Source of the DNA: Acetobacterium sp. KB-1
GTDB taxonomy: Bacteria > Bacillota > Clostridia > Eubacteriales > Eubacteriaceae
Direction: 5' to 3'
Assembly (NCBI RefSeq): GCF_003260995.1
Contig: NZ_CP030040.1
Coordinates: 1,843,620-1,907,619, forward strand
Length of the DNA stretch: 64,000 nucleotides
This document shows positions 26,778 to 37,625 of the stretch, piece by piece. The stretch's first letter is position 1. Every line of letters starts with the position of its first letter. A model generated the notes under the pieces. It was not told the DNA's origin. It did not search any database and saw only the letters and a program-made list of their open reading frames with translations. A program made the position numbers and the translations under genes.

Positions 26778-27512
26778 TTAATAATAAACTTCCTTTAAGT
26801 AAAGACCATGAGCCGGTGCTGTCACACCAGCCTTATTGCGATCCTTACCCGCGATGATCGCTTTAATATCCTGTGGTTTTAAGCGGCCATAACCCACTTC
26901 ATAGAGGGTGCCCATCATAATCCTTACCATATTATACAAAAATCCGTTTCCAGTAAAGGTTATTTCCGATAACTCGCCACGCTTTATAAATGATATGTCA
27001 GTAATGGTACGAACGGTGCTTTTGATGGCGCTGCCACTGGCCATAAAGGCACTGAAGTCATGCTCGCCTAAAAAACCGGCGGCCGCTTCTTCTATGGCCC
27101 CCCAATCCAGCGTTCGGGTGATATGAAATGCCAAATCCGCCAAGAAAGGACTGGCCACCGGGCTTTCTAAAATTTTATAAAGATAACTTTTACCGATGGT
27201 ATTGTAGCGGCTATGAAAGTCCGGGGGGCACTCCCGGCTACGAATCACCCGAATGTCTACTGGAAGTCGGGTGTTCAGGGCCCGATACCATACCTCCGGC
27301 GGGATGGTCGAAGCGGTAAAAAAATTAGCACTCTGGCCCAAGGCATGCACTCCCGCATCAGTCCGGCCAGATCCGGTCAGATTGACAGTTTCGCCGGTGA
27401 GTTCTTTGATGGCTCTGATGATGACTTCTTGAATGGTAACACCATTGGGCTGAACCTGCCACCCACAATAACTGGTGCCCCGATAACTAATAATAATCTG
27501 AATATTTCTCAT
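26778..27512 (-). CDS. truA: tRNA pseudouridine(38-40) synthase
   Basis: 244 residues. Converts uridines 38-40 of the tRNA anticodon arm to pseudouridine. The catalytic Asp lies in GRTDAGVHALGQ; the N-terminus ISYRGTSYCGWQVQPN is typical. Last gene of the long ribosomal operon, 14 bases after ecfT, the usual Firmicute position. Confidence 0.96.
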   Translation of the reverse strand: MRNIQIIISYRGTSYCGWQVQPNGVTIQEVIIRAIKELTGETVNLTGSGRTDAGVHALGQSANFFTASTIPPEVWYRALNTRLPVDIRVIRSRECPPDFHSRYNTIGKSYLYKILESPVASPFLADLAFHITRTLDWGAIEEAAAGFLGEHDFSAFMASGSAIKSTVRTITDISFIKRGELSEITFTGNGFLYNMVRIMMGTLYEVGYGRLKPQDIKAIIAGKDRNKAGVTAPAHGLYLKEVYY

Positions 27513-27526
27513 TATCTTCTTGCCCC

Positions 27527-28348
27527 TTAAACCGGGAACACAAGAGGAATTTGAATCAAGGTAGTCAGGTAAAGACCCACAATCATTGTAACCATCAGTG
27601 CCAAACTGACGCTATCCCGGAATTCAAAGGCTAATTGTTTCATCCGGGTTCGGTTCTCACCGCCTCGGTAGCAGCGGGCTTCCATGGCGGTGGCCAATTC
27701 GTCAGCCCTGCGAAAAGCGGAAATAAACAGTGGAATCAAAATCGGGATCAGATTTTTAGCCCGGGAAATAATGCTGCCGGTTTCAAAATTTGCCCCCCGG
27801 GCTTTTTGAGCCTTCATGATTCGCTCGGTTTCTTCCATCAAGGTCGGAATAAAGCGCAGCGCAATCGACATCATCATTGCCAGTTCATGGGCATATCGCC
27901 TGACAAACGGAATGAAACGCATGCACCACTCCATTCCATCAGTTAAATCAATCGGCGAGGTGGTTAAGGTCATAATACTGGTACCGATCACCAGAAAGAT
28001 CAGCCGCAGTGCCATATAGGTTGCCACTTTCAAACCTTCCAGGGTCACCGTCAGCGATCCCAGCGTAACCACTGGTGTTCCAGGCGTCATAAAGAGGTTT
28101 AATACCACTGTGAGCATAATAATCAGCACTAAACCCTTAATCCCTCGAATAATATACCCCACCGGGATTTTAGAAAGCAGGGTAATGGTTGTCAGGATCA
28201 AAAATGTGGCGAGATAACCCCATAGATTATTCAAAAAAAACAACATCACAACAAAAGCTGTGGTAAACAGTATCTTCGTTCGCGGGTCCAGTTTGTGTAT
28301 TACTGACCCGGTCGGATAATACTGACCAATCGTAACATCTTTTAACAT
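27527..28348 (-). CDS. ecfT: Energy-coupling factor transporter transmembrane protein EcfT
   Basis: 273 residues with about five to six membrane helices. The shared T-component of group II ECF transporters; it couples ATP hydrolysis by EcfA1/A2 to vitamin- or metal-specific S-components encoded elsewhere. The two cytoplasmic coupling motifs are visible: KAQKARGANFE (about 185) and MEARCYRGGENR (about 225). Four bases after ecfA2, so a tight operon. Confidence 0.94.
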   Translation of the reverse strand: MLKDVTIGQYYPTGSVIHKLDPRTKILFTTAFVVMLFFLNNLWGYLATFLILTTITLLSKIPVGYIIRGIKGLVLIIMLTVVLNLFMTPGTPVVTLGSLTVTLEGLKVATYMALRLIFLVIGTSIMTLTTSPIDLTDGMEWCMRFIPFVRRYAHELAMMMSIALRFIPTLMEETERIMKAQKARGANFETGSIISRAKNLIPILIPLFISAFRRADELATAMEARCYRGGENRTRMKQLAFEFRDSVSLALMVTMIVGLYLTTLIQIPLVFPV

Positions 28349-28352
28349 TTAA

Positions 28353-29207
28353 TTATCCTCTTATGACTTTGAGAATTTCTTTTTTGGCAGCTTCCACCGT
28401 AAAGATGTCTTCTCTGATTTCCGGATACTTTTCTTTCAGCCGCCGCATCAGATAGGTTACCTCCGGTACCGCCAATCCAATGCTTTCCAGGGTTGAGATT
28501 TGTGTAAACACGTGACTCGGCGTATCGAAAAAGACCACTTCACCTTCATTGATGACGAGAATCTTATCGACCATTTTTCCGATATCTTCCATACTGTGGG
28601 ACACCAGAATAACTGTTATTTGCTTCTGAGTATGCAATAATTTGATCTGCGCCAGTATTTCTTCGCGGCCCTGGGGATCAAGGCCCGCGGTCGGTTCATC
28701 GAGGATCAGCACCGCCGGCTCCATCGCCAGAACACCGGCAATCGCCACCCGCCGCATCTGTCCGCCCGACAATTCAAAGGGGGATTTATCCTTAATGGTT
28801 TCAAAATCAAGACCAACCATTTTAATTGATTGTCTGACCCGCGTATCTATTTCTTCCTGACTGAGTCCCTGATTTTTGGGTCCAAAGGCCACATCTTTTT
28901 GGACGGTTTCTTCAAACAGCTGATGTTCCGGGTATTGAAAAACTAGGCCAATACGATGCCTAAGCTCGATCAATTCGGATTTTTTTGTGTCAAAGATATC
29001 TTTCCCATCGACCAGAACCGTGCCGGAGGTGGGGGTTAATAATCCATTCAGATGCTGAATCAGGGTTGATTTACCCGAACCGGTATGGCCGATGATGCCA
29101 ATAAAACTACCGTCTTCAATGGTGATATTTATCTCTTTGAGCGCTTTGAATTCAAACGGCGAACCTTCTGAATAGGTATGCGAAAGATTTTTTATTTCTA
29201 CTGACAT
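28353..29207 (-). CDS. ecfA2: ECF transporter ATPase EcfA2
   Basis: 284 residues. ABC ATPase with Walker [11 protein letters not shown]-loop [12 protein letters not shown], signature [10 protein letters not shown] and Walker [13 protein letters not shown]. Pairs with EcfA1 under EcfT. It overlaps ecfA1 by 10 bases. The second of the two ATPases is by convention EcfA2 (cbiO2); both keep complete catalytic motifs. Confidence 0.94.
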   Translation of the reverse strand: MSVEIKNLSHTYSEGSPFEFKALKEINITIEDGSFIGIIGHTGSGKSTLIQHLNGLLTPTSGTVLVDGKDIFDTKKSELIELRHRIGLVFQYPEHQLFEETVQKDVAFGPKNQGLSQEEIDTRVRQSIKMVGLDFETIKDKSPFELSGGQMRRVAIAGVLAMEPAVLILDEPTAGLDPQGREEILAQIKLLHTQKQITVILVSHSMEDIGKMVDKILVINEGEVVFFDTPSHVFTQISTLESIGLAVPEVTYLMRRLKEKYPEIREDIFTVEAAKKEILKVIRG

Positions 29208-30049
29208 AGGGCGTTCACCATTTCCTCAATACTTAACACATCATCGGTGATTTCTAGTCCTTCACGCCGCAGCTCATAAGCCAACTCCGTCATTTGAGGC
29301 ACATCCAGACCAATCTCCTTGAGCCGTTTGACCTGTCTGAAAATTGTTCGGGGTTCACCTTCCATCACAACCTGACCTTTATCCAGAACGATAATGCGAT
29401 CTGCAGCCACGATTTCTTCCATAAAATGGGTGATGTGAATCACGGTCATGTCTTTATCACGGTTAAGCCGTTTGATGGTTTCCATCACTTCCCGTCGTCC
29501 CGATGGATCGAGCATCGCGGTCGGTTCATCGAAAATGATACACTCCGGTTCCATTGCCAGAATCCCGGCAATGGCAATCCGCTGTTTTTGTCCCCCGGAT
29601 AATTGATGGGGTTTTTGATGTGCATAAGCTTGCATTTCAACCGTCGCCAGGGCCCGATCGACCCGCTCTCTGATTTCTTGGGGCGGAACGCCGAGATTTT
29701 CAGGGCCGAAGGCCACGTCTTCTTCCACGATGGTGGCGACTAACTGATTATCCGGGTTTTGGAAAACCATGCCTGCGGTTTGACGAATTGTCCACAGATG
29801 TGTTTGATCCCTGGTGTTAAGACCACTGACAATCACATCCCCCTGGGTAGGAAAAATGATCGCATTTAGCAGCTTGGAAAGAGTAGATTTTCCCGAACCA
29901 TTGTGTCCAATAATTCCGACAAATTCACCTTTTTCAATGTGTAGACTGACACCATTCAAAGCAAGGACTGCCTCATTTTCATCGTGATGAGGATATGTGA
30001 AGTGGACATCACGCACTTCAATCATTTTATTTTTACTTTGCATTGTCAC
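29198..30049 (-). CDS. ecfA1: ECF transporter ATPase EcfA1
   Basis: 283 residues. Walker [11 protein letters not shown]-loop [11 protein letters not shown], signature [10 protein letters not shown], Walker [16 protein letters not shown]. The start is uncertain: a GTG at 30049 sits at good distance from AAGG, while an ATG two codons later or Met9 (MIEVRDVHF) would also give a complete protein. Follows rplQ after a hairpin, then overlaps ecfA2. Confidence 0.92.
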   Translation of the reverse strand: MTMQSKNKMIEVRDVHFTYPHHDENEAVLALNGVSLHIEKGEFVGIIGHNGSGKSTLSKLLNAIIFPTQGDVIVSGLNTRDQTHLWTIRQTAGMVFQNPDNQLVATIVEEDVAFGPENLGVPPQEIRERVDRALATVEMQAYAHQKPHQLSGGQKQRIAIAGILAMEPECIIFDEPTAMLDPSGRREVMETIKRLNRDKDMTVIHITHFMEEIVAADRIIVLDKGQVVMEGEPRTIFRQVKRLKEIGLDVPQMTELAYELRREGLEITDDVLSIEEMVNALCQ

Positions 30050-30097
30050 TTATTTTTACCTTCTTTGGTGTTAAATCATAAGATTTGCAATATAAGA

Positions 30098-30136
30098 AAG
30101 GGATTAAGCGTAAACAACATCTTAATCCCCTTTTTG
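30098..30136. terminator. Hairpin between rplQ and ecfA1
   Basis: Nine-bp stem GGGATTAAG/CTTAATCCC with T-rich flanks. It probably lowers read-through from the ribosomal genes into the ECF genes. Confidence 0.65.
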
Positions 30137-30145
30137 CATCTTAAA

Positions 30146-30487
30146 TTATACTAATTCAATTATAGCCATTTCTGCGCCGTCGCCACGTCGTGGTCCCACC
30201 CGATAAATTCGTGTGTAGCCACCGTTACGTTCAGTATATTTAGGTGCAATTTCGTCAAACAATTGTTTAACCACTGCTTCTTGAGTGATATAAGAAATTG
30301 CCTGTCTTCTGGCATGTAAGTCGCCTCTTTTACCTAAAGTGACCATTTTATCTGCAATTCTTTTAACTTCCTTCGCTCTGGTTACGGTTGTTTCAATTTT
30401 ACCGTGTTCTAAAAGGGCAGTCGTAAGATTCCGCAATAATGCTCTTCTTTGATCAGAGGGACGGCCTAGTTTTCGATATCCCGCCAT
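30146..30487 (-). CDS. rplQ: 50S ribosomal protein L17
   Basis: 113 residues, the short bacterial form. [27 protein letters not shown] is the family core (quoted in part by position, residues 8-35), and the C-terminus [10 protein letters not shown] is typical. Last ribosomal gene of the alpha operon, four bases after rpoA. Confidence 0.97.
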   Translation of the reverse strand: MAGYRKLGRPSDQRRALLRNLTTALLEHGKIETTVTRAKEVKRIADKMVTLGKRGDLHARRQAISYITQEAVVKQLFDEIAPKYTERNGGYTRIYRVGPRRGDGAEMAIIELV

Positions 30488-30491
30488 AGTG

Positions 30492-31451
30492 TTACTCCTT
30501 TGCCTTTTCTTCTTCTTGACTCAAGGACAAACCAATCTCTGCCAGCTTGTGCTTGATTTCATTAAGAGATTTGCGACCGAGGTTACGAACTTTAATCATG
30601 TCCTCTTCGCTTCGTTGTGTTAATTTTTCAACTGTATCGATGTTCGCCCGTCGTAAGCAGTTACTGGATCTTACTGAAAGTTCCAGTTCTTCAATCGACA
30701 TTTCGCGAATGCGTTCTTTTTCACTTTCCTCTTTTTCTACCATAATTTCTACAGTAGTCGCATGCTCAGTTAAATTAATGAACAAGTTTAAATGTTCACT
30801 TAAAACCTTAGCTGCCAAAGAGAGTGCTTCTTCTGGGGTTGTCGTTCCATCTGTCCAAATATCAATCGTTAATTTATCAAAATCGGTAATTTGACCGACT
30901 CGGGTATTTTCAACTAGAAAATTTACTTTAATAATTGGCGAAAAGATTGAATCCATTGGAATGGTTCCAATCGGCATGCCCGGATACTTATTTTTATCTG
31001 CCGCCACATAACCGCGACCCTTTTCGATGCGCATTTCCATATTTAAGGTTGAACCCTTAGATAAGGTCGCAATGTGCATTTCCGGATTCAGGATGTCGAC
31101 ATCAGAGTCGGCGATGATATCACCAGCAGTGATTTCACCTTCCTCTGAAGCTTCAATGTAAATAACCTTTGGCTCATCGGTATATATTTCTGCGGCCAGA
31201 CCTTTCAGGTTTAGAAGAATTTCAATAACATCTTCTTTTACCCCGGGAATGGTTGAGAATTCATGCAATACGCCTTCAATTTTTACCGATGTGACTGCCA
31301 CGCCCGGCAAAGAAGACAGCATTATCCGTCTCAGACTGTTACCAAGGGTGGTTCCATATCCCCGTTCTAAAGGTTCAATGACAAACCGCCCGTAGGTATC
31401 GTCGTCTTTTTTATCAACAATTTCGATGACTGGTTTCTCGAATTCGATCAT
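30492..31451 (-). CDS. rpoA: DNA-directed RNA polymerase subunit alpha
   Basis: 319 residues, normal length. The N-terminal domain (to about 230) dimerises and nucleates core assembly ([30 protein letters not shown]). The C-terminal domain (about 245-319) contacts UP elements and activators ([30 protein letters not shown]). In the alpha operon between rpsD and rplQ. Confidence 0.98.
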   Translation of the reverse strand: MIEFEKPVIEIVDKKDDDTYGRFVIEPLERGYGTTLGNSLRRIMLSSLPGVAVTSVKIEGVLHEFSTIPGVKEDVIEILLNLKGLAAEIYTDEPKVIYIEASEEGEITAGDIIADSDVDILNPEMHIATLSKGSTLNMEMRIEKGRGYVAADKNKYPGMPIGTIPMDSIFSPIIKVNFLVENTRVGQITDFDKLTIDIWTDGTTTPEEALSLAAKVLSEHLNLFINLTEHATTVEIMVEKEESEKERIREMSIEELELSVRSSNCLRRANIDTVEKLTQRSEEDMIKVRNLGRKSLNEIKHKLAEIGLSLSQEEEKAKE

Positions 31452-31522
31452 TTATCAGACCCTCCTACTTATTTATAATCCATACATTAACATGAGGGTT
31501 AATTGGTTCCCGAACATGTAGC

Positions 31523-32152
31523 CTATTTAGAATACAATTCAACAATAAGATGTTCAGCAATTTCGACATCTAAGTCTTCTACTGCCGGTCTGCCAATGAC
31601 TTTTCCTGATAGTGTTTCAACATCTTTAGATAACCAAGCTGCTACAGTTCTATTTTCTGTCACTTCTAAAATGTCTTTAAACTTCTGAGATTTCTTACTT
31701 TTAGGCCGAACTTCAATCACATCGCCATCTTTCATGATATAAGAAGGAATGTTTAGTTTCTTGCCGTTAATCAGGAAATGTTCATGATCGACCAGTTGGC
31801 GGGCTTCTTTACGGGAAGTTGCCAGACCCAATCGATAAACAACATTATCCAAACGTGATTCTAAATGAATCAGCAGGTTATGACCGGTAATCCCTTTTTG
31901 CTTTTCAGCAATTTCGAAGTATCCCCGGAATTGTTTTTCAAGCACACCATAAATACGTTTTGCTTTTTGCTTTTCACGTAATTGCAGGCCGTATTCCGAT
32001 ACTTTTGTTCGTCTTTTTCCGTGTTGGCCTGGTGGTGTTGGACGTCGTTCGAACGCACATTTATTTGTTGAATAACAACGTTCACCTTTTAAGTACAATT
32101 TTGCACCTTCACGTCGACATTGTCGGCATGATGCTTCTATATTTCTTGACAT
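31523..32152 (-). CDS. rpsD: 30S ribosomal protein S4 (zinc-type)
   Basis: 209 residues. Primary 16S-binding assembly protein. The N-terminus [15 protein letters not shown] ... [15 protein letters not shown] carries four cysteines, so this is the zinc-binding (C+) form; the S4 RNA-binding domain ([14 protein letters not shown]) follows. The frame is open to 32224, but AGGAGGG before the ATG at 32152 gives the correct N-terminus. Confidence 0.97.
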   Translation of the reverse strand: MSRNIEASCRQCRREGAKLYLKGERCYSTNKCAFERRPTPPGQHGKRRTKVSEYGLQLREKQKAKRIYGVLEKQFRGYFEIAEKQKGITGHNLLIHLESRLDNVVYRLGLATSRKEARQLVDHEHFLINGKKLNIPSYIMKDGDVIEVRPKSKKSQKFKDILEVTENRTVAAWLSKDVETLSGKVIGRPAVEDLDVEIAEHLIVELYSK

Positions 32153-32168
32153 AATTTTCGCCCTCCTG

Positions 32169-32561
32169 TTATACTCGTCGTCGCTTAGGTGGTCGACAAC
32201 CGTTATGTGGAATAGGCGTAACATCGCGGATCAGGGTAATTTCCAATCCAGCCGCCTGTAAGGCTCGAATTGCTGCCTCACGTCCGGAACCAGGGCCTTT
32301 GACTAAAACTTCTACGCTTTTAAGTCCATGCTCCATGGCTGCTTTTGCCGCTTCTTCTGCTGCCATTTGAGAAGCAAAAGGGGTGCTTTTTCGTGACCCT
32401 TTAAAGCCTAGTCCACCAGAACTTGCCCATGAAAGGGCATTTCCTGACATATCTGTAATGGTAACAATGGTATTATTGAAAGAAGATTGAATATGGGCCT
32501 GGCCACGTTCGATATTCTTTTTGACTTTTCTTACTTTTCTTCGTGCTTTTTTAACTGCCAT
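32169..32561 (-). CDS. rpsK: 30S ribosomal protein S11
   Basis: 130 residues, full length. Core motifs [30 protein letters not shown] and the C-terminal [11 protein letters not shown] are diagnostic. Part of the platform of the 30S subunit near the mRNA exit. Between rpsM and rpsD. Confidence 0.98.
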   Translation of the reverse strand: MAVKKARRKVRKVKKNIERGQAHIQSSFNNTIVTITDMSGNALSWASSGGLGFKGSRKSTPFASQMAAEEAAKAAMEHGLKSVEVLVKGPGSGREAAIRALQAAGLEITLIRDVTPIPHNGCRPPKRRRV

Positions 32562-32574
32562 TCTTTAGCCCTCC

Positions 32575-32937
32575 TTATTTCTTCTTACTGACGAGACGTT
32601 TAGGACCTTTTCGAGTTCTAGCATTCGTTTTAGTCTTTTGCCCGCGCACAGGAAGTCCGCGACGATGACGTAGTCCTCTATAAGATCCAATTTCTATTAG
32701 TCGTTTAATGTTTAAGTTGACTTCTCGACGAAGGTCACCTTCAACAGTGTATTTATCAATTGTAATTCTTAGATCATTCACTTCTGTTTCAGTCAGATCT
32801 TTCACTCTGGTATCAGGATTGATATTTAAAGCTTTTAAGATCTCTAAGGCTGTTGAATGTCCAATACCATAAATGTAAGTTAATCCAATTTCGACCCGCT
32901 TATCTCGGGGCAAATCGACTCCGGCAATTCTTGCCAT
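32575..32937 (-). CDS. rpsM: 30S ribosomal protein S13
   Basis: 120 residues. [24 protein letters not shown] and the basic tail [14 protein letters not shown] identify S13, which contacts 50S and P-site tRNA. The frame is open to 32982, but TAGGAGG sets the ATG at 32937. Follows rpmJ. Confidence 0.98.
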   Translation of the reverse strand: MARIAGVDLPRDKRVEIGLTYIYGIGHSTALEILKALNINPDTRVKDLTETEVNDLRITIDKYTVEGDLRREVNLNIKRLIEIGSYRGLRHRRGLPVRGQKTKTNARTRKGPKRLVSKKK

Positions 32938-33084
32938 AGGGTGTGTACCTCCTAAATTGTTTTCTAAATGCTGGTGAATCAATTAAGTTAGTGACGTAAC
33001 GAAATTAAAACCCAGGGTGTTTTTATATCATGAACATGACTAAAATTGCCGCGGTCATGTTCTATTTTTCTGGACTCGACGGTT

Positions 33085-33198
33085 TTAACCTTGTTTCTGC
33101 TTGTGTTTTGGATTCTCGCAAATAACCATAACACGACCATTTCTCTTAATAATTTTGCATTTTTCACAAATCGGTTTTACTGATGGTCTAACTTTCAT
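33085..33198 (-). CDS. rpmJ: 50S ribosomal protein L36 (zinc-type)
   Basis: 37 residues, found by reading the gap between infA and rpsM. Sequence begins [15 protein letters not shown] and ends [10 protein letters not shown]. The Cys-Cys-Cys-His zinc ligands are all present (CEKC, later C and H), so it is the zinc form. GGAGG precedes the ATG. Small but certain. Confidence 0.98.
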   Translation of the reverse strand: MKVRPSVKPICEKCKIIKRNGRVMVICENPKHKQKQG

Positions 33199-33211
33199 TT
33201 GTATGCCTCCT

Positions 33212-33439
33212 TTATGATTTCCCTTTCCCACGCCATACGATACGCCCGCGGGTCAAATCATATGGGGATAATTCAACAACTACCTTATCTCCCGGTAAAA
33301 TTCTTATGTAATTCATGCGAAGTTTTCCCGAAATATGTGCAGTTATCTGATGTCCATTTTCCAATTCAACTAAGAAAATAGTGTTTGGTAATGACTCAAT
33401 AACTGAGCCTTCTACCTCGATAACATCTTTTTTGGCCAT
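33212..33439 (-). CDS. infA: Translation initiation factor IF-1
   Basis: 75 residues, a few longer than usual at the C-terminus. [19 protein letters not shown] and the OB-fold segment [23 protein letters not shown] (by position about 39-61) are family-typical. IF-1 binds the 30S A site and assists IF-2 and IF-3. Three bases after the KOW gene. Confidence 0.97.
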   Translation of the reverse strand: MAKKDVIEVEGSVIESLPNTIFLVELENGHQITAHISGKLRMNYIRILPGDKVVVELSPYDLTRGRIVWRGKGKS

Positions 33440-33442
33440 TGA

Positions 33443-33745
33443 TCAAACCTCCTCACGATTCTCATCCCCAATACCATCAGGCATGTGATAGGACTCGAGT
33501 ATTTTTCTTAACTCAGCGTTAGTTATCATTTTTCCATTTAATATTTTATCACGAATATCTGTGGCTATGTGATTCGTCTTCGCCAAGTGTTTGACCTTTT
33601 TTTTCTTTGGATTACTCACTTTACGAAGCGCTCCATTCGATACAGTGGTGAAATGGTCGTTCACCACTTCAATAACCACCATAAACTGACCCTTATCACG
33701 GCCAGCTATAGAACGAACCACTTGTCCAACTTTAAATTCATTCAT
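33443..33745 (-). CDS. KOW-domain RNA-binding protein (L14e-like)
   Basis: 100 residues. N-terminal KOW motif VGQVVRSIAGRDKGQFMVV, followed by a basic segment NPKKKKVKHL. Similar short KOW proteins, annotated as ribosomal L14e/L6e/L27e-like, sit between map and infA in many Clostridia. Probably binds ribosomal RNA; a precise role is not known. Confidence 0.85.
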   Translation of the reverse strand: MNEFKVGQVVRSIAGRDKGQFMVVIEVVNDHFTTVSNGALRKVSNPKKKKVKHLAKTNHIATDIRDKILNGKMITNAELRKILESYHMPDGIGDENREEV

Positions 33746-33756
33746 CCAGCCACCAA

Positions 33757-34506
33757 CTAAATGACTGTCAGCAGTTCTGGATCGCCGGTTCCGGTAATGA
33801 GAATGGTGTGCTCGTAATGTGACGAGAGCTTACCATCTGTGGTTACCACCGTCCATCCGTCTTTTAATGTAACAACGTCATAGGTACCGACATTGACCAT
33901 TGGTTCAATGGCCAGGGTCATCCCTTGCCGCAGCCGGGGACCGTGTCCTTTTGGGCCATAATTGGGAATCGGTGGATCCTCATGCATTTGCTTTCCCACA
34001 CCATGACCGACATAGTCCCGGACAACAGAAAATCCATTGTCTTCGACGTAAGTCTGAACGGCATTTGAGATGTCTGACAATCGGAAACCATCCCTGGCAT
34101 ATGCAATGCCGCGATAGAATGACTCCCGGGTGACTGCAATCAATCGTGCTGCTTCATCGGAAATGTTGCCAACTCCGTGAGTAACGGCAGCATCACCAAC
34201 GTAACCCTTGTATGTCGCGCCAATATCAATACTGATAATGTCGCCTTCCTGCAATCGCCGCTTCTCAGGAATCCCATGCACTACCACTTCATTAATTGAA
34301 GCACAGATAGAGTTTGGGAATCCGCCATAGCCTTTAAATGTAGGAATTGCATCCGCAGCGCGAATGTACTGTTCAACTGCATGATCCAGTTCTTGTGTTG
34401 TTACCCCAGGTTTGATCATACTTCCAACTAAGGCATGGGCGCCTGCCACAATCTTTCCGGCATGACGCATCAGATCAATTTCCTTTCGGGATTTTATGGT
34501 TATCAT
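33757..34506 (-). CDS. map: Methionine aminopeptidase, type I
   Basis: 249 residues. Removes initiator methionine from new proteins. The five metal ligands are present: Asp in SIDIGATYKGYVGDAA (two), His in GHGVGKQMHE, Glu in LAIEPMVN and the last Glu in SSHYEHTI. It overlaps adk by four bases (ATGA), so translation is coupled. Confidence 0.97.
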   Translation of the reverse strand: MITIKSRKEIDLMRHAGKIVAGAHALVGSMIKPGVTTQELDHAVEQYIRAADAIPTFKGYGGFPNSICASINEVVVHGIPEKRRLQEGDIISIDIGATYKGYVGDAAVTHGVGNISDEAARLIAVTRESFYRGIAYARDGFRLSDISNAVQTYVEDNGFSVVRDYVGHGVGKQMHEDPPIPNYGPKGHGPRLRQGMTLAIEPMVNVGTYDVVTLKDGWTVVTTDGKLSSHYEHTILITGTGDPELLTVI

Positions 34507-35168
34507 CTTTTCTTAACTCCACTTAGGATTTCTTCGATGTTTTCAAAAACATCGTCCATATGTTGCAATCCATTAATATTGATGATCTTTTGTTTGTCTT
34601 GATAGAATTCAATTAATGGTTCGGTCTGATCCTGATAAACTTGAATTCGCTTTTTTACGGTCTCAACTTTATCGTCATCCCGCTGATAGAGTGGTGTGCC
34701 ATCTAAATCACAGACACCCTCAACCTTTGGCTTGCTGTACTTGATATGATAGGTTGCATGACAGGTCGGACAGATTCGTCGCCCTGAAACACGTTCAATC
34801 AAAATGTCAAATGGTACCTCAAGATTGATAGCAAAATCCAACTCACAATCACGCTTGGCATTGATTCGGCATAAAGCCTGAGCTTGATCAACCGTCCGGG
34901 GAAATCCGTCCAGTAAATAGCCATAACCAGCAGCCAGTACATCATCATGGGTCAAACGGTCTTCAACCATATCAATGACTAAATCATCGGGCACCAATAG
35001 GCCTTGAGCCATATACTCTTTTGCCTTTTGACCAAGCGGTGTATCTTTACTCATGTTTTCTCGAAAGAGATCACCTGTTGAAATATGTGGGATTTTATAG
35101 GTTTCGCAAATCCGCTTCGCCTGTGTCCCTTTGCCGGCTCCCGGAGGTCCTAATAATACAATTCTCAT
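34503..35168 (-). CDS. adk: Adenylate kinase (zinc LID type)
   Basis: 221 residues. Interconverts ATP + AMP and two ADP. P-loop GPPGAGKGTQ, the AMP-binding DGFPRTVDQA, and a long LID with the zinc ligands CPTC ... CDLD (three Cys, one Asp), typical of Gram-positive enzymes. Between secY and map as usual in Firmicutes. Confidence 0.97.
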   Translation of the reverse strand: MRIVLLGPPGAGKGTQAKRICETYKIPHISTGDLFRENMSKDTPLGQKAKEYMAQGLLVPDDLVIDMVEDRLTHDDVLAAGYGYLLDGFPRTVDQAQALCRINAKRDCELDFAINLEVPFDILIERVSGRRICPTCHATYHIKYSKPKVEGVCDLDGTPLYQRDDDKVETVKKRIQVYQDQTEPLIEFYQDKQKIININGLQHMDDVFENIEEILSGVKKR

Positions 35169-35191
35169 TTTTCACTTAACTCCAGTTCATT

Positions 35192-36451
35192 TTAAGATTT
35201 TAAAAATCCCTGATGGTGTCTCATCATCATTTCTGCTTCAATCTGTTTAACCGTTTCAAGGGCTACCCCAACGACAATCAGCAAACTTGTTCCGCCGAAT
35301 TGAAGATTGACACCCATAAAATTACCTACAAAAATAGGAATAACAGCAATGATCGCTAAAAAGACGCCACCAAATAATGTTAATCGGTTCATAATTCTCG
35401 ACAAGTACTCTACAGTTGGTTTCCCCGGTCTGATCCCGGGAATATAACCGCCTTGTTTTTTGATATTTTCTGCGATATCAAACGGATTAAATGTTACAGC
35501 TGTATAGAAATAGGTAAACGCAATAATTAATGTGATATAAATAATATTAGTAAGCCAGGATCCCCAAGCTAAATAAGTTGAAATAAAATTTGCAAAGGCC
35601 GATGTTGGGAAAAAGCTGGCAATTGTTGCCGGAAATAAGGTTAACGAACTGGCAAAGATGACCGGAATAACGCCTGCCATATTCACGCGCATGGGAATGT
35701 GAGTAGTTTGTCCACCATACATTTTTCTGCCAACAACCCGTTTTGCATACTGAACCGGGATTTTTCGTTGTCCTTCCTGAACAGCCACCACACCAAAGAC
35801 AACCACCACAATAAAGACAAGAAACACGATCAAAGTGATCGGATTTAACGTGCCAATTGTAACATATTGATACATTTGGCCAATCGCAGATGGGATTCGG
35901 GAAACAATACTGATGAAAATAATCAAAGAAATACCGTTACCGATACCACTTTCAGTAATTTGTTCACCCAGATACATCAAAAACGCTGTCCCTGCAGTAA
36001 TACATAAAACAACCGTAAATACGGTAAATGGCGTTCTATCAATTAACAAATCGCCGAAGGATAAGCTCATGCCCAAAGCCTGGATCAGTGCCAGCACAAT
36101 GGTCAGGTAACGGGTGTACTGAGCTAGCTTCTTGCGTCCTTCTTCCCCTTCTTTTTGTAGCGCTTCCAAAGCTGGAATTGCAAATGCCAAAAGGTTCATG
36201 ATAATTGATGCATTAATATACGGGGTGATACTCATGGCAAAAATAGTGAAATTACCAAAGTTACCACCGGATATAATATCAAACAGACCAAAAATCCCAC
36301 TATCATTGACGAGTTGACTTAACTGCGCGGTATCAATGAATGGAACCGGTATGAAGGATCCCAAACGATATACAAACAGCAGTAATAAGGTAATGATTAT
36401 CTTTCGTCGTAGATCTGGAATTTTCCAAGCATCCTTCAAGGTAGAGACCAT
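35192..36451 (-). CDS. secY: Protein translocase subunit SecY
   Basis: 419 residues, ten membrane helices expected. Forms the protein-conducting channel with SecE and SecG. Family motifs: GSFIPVP near residue 30, INASIIMNLLAFAIPALE, and the C-terminal GTSLLIVVGVALETVKQIEAEMM. It lies between rplO and adk; the ATG follows rplO by one base. Confidence 0.97.
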   Translation of the reverse strand: MVSTLKDAWKIPDLRRKIIITLLLLFVYRLGSFIPVPFIDTAQLSQLVNDSGIFGLFDIISGGNFGNFTIFAMSITPYINASIIMNLLAFAIPALEALQKEGEEGRKKLAQYTRYLTIVLALIQALGMSLSFGDLLIDRTPFTVFTVVLCITAGTAFLMYLGEQITESGIGNGISLIIFISIVSRIPSAIGQMYQYVTIGTLNPITLIVFLVFIVVVVFGVVAVQEGQRKIPVQYAKRVVGRKMYGGQTTHIPMRVNMAGVIPVIFASSLTLFPATIASFFPTSAFANFISTYLAWGSWLTNIIYITLIIAFTYFYTAVTFNPFDIAENIKKQGGYIPGIRPGKPTVEYLSRIMNRLTLFGGVFLAIIAVIPIFVGNFMGVNLQFGGTSLLIVVGVALETVKQIEAEMMMRHHQGFLKS

Positions 36452-36452
36452 A

Positions 36453-36896
36453 TTAGATCACCTCTACCTTTCCTCCTCCAGCGAGAATTTTCTCCTCAGC
36501 TGATTTGCTGATTTTGTGCGCTTTAATGGTGAATGCCTTCTCAACTTCTCCGTTTCCAAGGATTTTCAACCCATCATTTAATTTTCGGACGAATCCGTAT
36601 TCAAGCAATAGTTCTGGGGTAATCACTGTATTGGCATCAAATGCATTCAGCTCTCCCACATTGACAATTGCATAGGTTTTTTTGAATCGAGCGTTTGAGA
36701 AACCACGTTTAGGTAAACGACGTGCCAATGGCATTTGTCCACCTTCAAAACCTGGTCGAACACCACCACCGGAACGTGATTTTTGTCCATCCTGTCCACG
36801 ACCAGCAGTTTTTCCAAGACCAGAACCAGTACCGCGTCCTTTTCTCTTGGGTGCCTTTTTTGAACCTGGGGCTGGACTTAAAGTATGTAACTTCAT
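36453..36896 (-). CDS. rplO: 50S ribosomal protein L15
   Basis: 147 residues, full length. N-terminal [20 protein letters not shown] and the Gly/Arg-rich [14 protein letters not shown] region that threads into 23S rRNA are diagnostic. In the spc operon between rpmD and secY. Confidence 0.98.
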   Translation of the reverse strand: MKLHTLSPAPGSKKAPKRKGRGTGSGLGKTAGRGQDGQKSRSGGGVRPGFEGGQMPLARRLPKRGFSNARFKKTYAIVNVGELNAFDANTVITPELLLEYGFVRKLNDGLKILGNGEVEKAFTIKAHKISKSAEEKILAGGGKVEVI

Positions 36897-36907
36897 CTTG
36901 ACACCTC

Positions 36908-37090
36908 CTATACTTCTTTTACTTCGAGCATGAAGTCTGTTATATGAATCATGCCACGAATCTGAGGGGTATCATTATGCTTTACGGTCTGGCCAATTTT
37001 TTTTAGGCCTAAAGCTTCTATGGTTGCCCGTTGTTTGGGGTTACGACCAATCAAACTTTTCTTTAGTGTAATTTCTAATTGCTTAGCCAT
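36908..37090 (-). CDS. rpmD: 50S ribosomal protein L30
   Basis: 60 residues, full length. [27 protein letters not shown] (by position 5-31) is the family core; ends LEVKEV. Between rpsE and rplO. Confidence 0.97.
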   Translation of the reverse strand: MAKQLEITLKKSLIGRNPKQRATIEALGLKKIGQTVKHNDTPQIRGMIHITDFMLEVKEV

Positions 37091-37101
37091 AATGATTCCT
37101 C

Positions 37102-37608
37102 CTAATCTAAAATTTCTTCAGGTTTTTTACCACGTTTAGCTGCTACTTCTTCAACTGTAGTCAGTTCTGCAAGGCCTGCCATTGTAGCATTAACCATGTT
37201 ACGGGCATTGTTTGATCCTAAAGATTTAGTACGAATATCTCTGATACCAGCAAGTTCCAAAACCGCACGGACAGGTCCGCCAGCAATAACACCAGTACCT
37301 TTTCCGGCAGGTTTTAATAATACATGGCCTGCACCAGCTTCACCATTGACTAAATGAGGAATAGTTGTTCCAACCATTGGTACTTTAATCAGTGATTTTT
37401 TTGCCGAGTCGATACCCTTACGAATCGCATCTGGAATTTCCATTGCTTTTCCTTTACCGACGCCAACATGACCGTTTTCGTCTCCAACAATCACAAGACA
37501 GCTGAATCTGAAGTTACGACCACCTTTAACAACCTTAGTTACGCGGTTGATGGCAACGACTTTTTCCTTCAAATCTAATGTACTTGGATCGATTTTTTTG
37601 TTTTGCAT
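37102..37608 (-). CDS. rpsE: 30S ribosomal protein S5
   Basis: 168 residues. Decoding-accuracy protein near the mRNA entry site. [18 protein letters not shown] and [17 protein letters not shown] are typical. The ATG at 37608 is chosen over a TTG one codon upstream because of spacing to AAAGGAGG. Follows rplR. Confidence 0.97.
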   Translation of the reverse strand: MQNKKIDPSTLDLKEKVVAINRVTKVVKGGRNFRFSCLVIVGDENGHVGVGKGKAMEIPDAIRKGIDSAKKSLIKVPMVGTTIPHLVNGEAGAGHVLLKPAGKGTGVIAGGPVRAVLELAGIRDIRTKSLGSNNARNMVNATMAGLAELTTVEEVAAKRGKKPEEILD

Positions 37609-37625
37609 CAAATGACCTCCTTTAC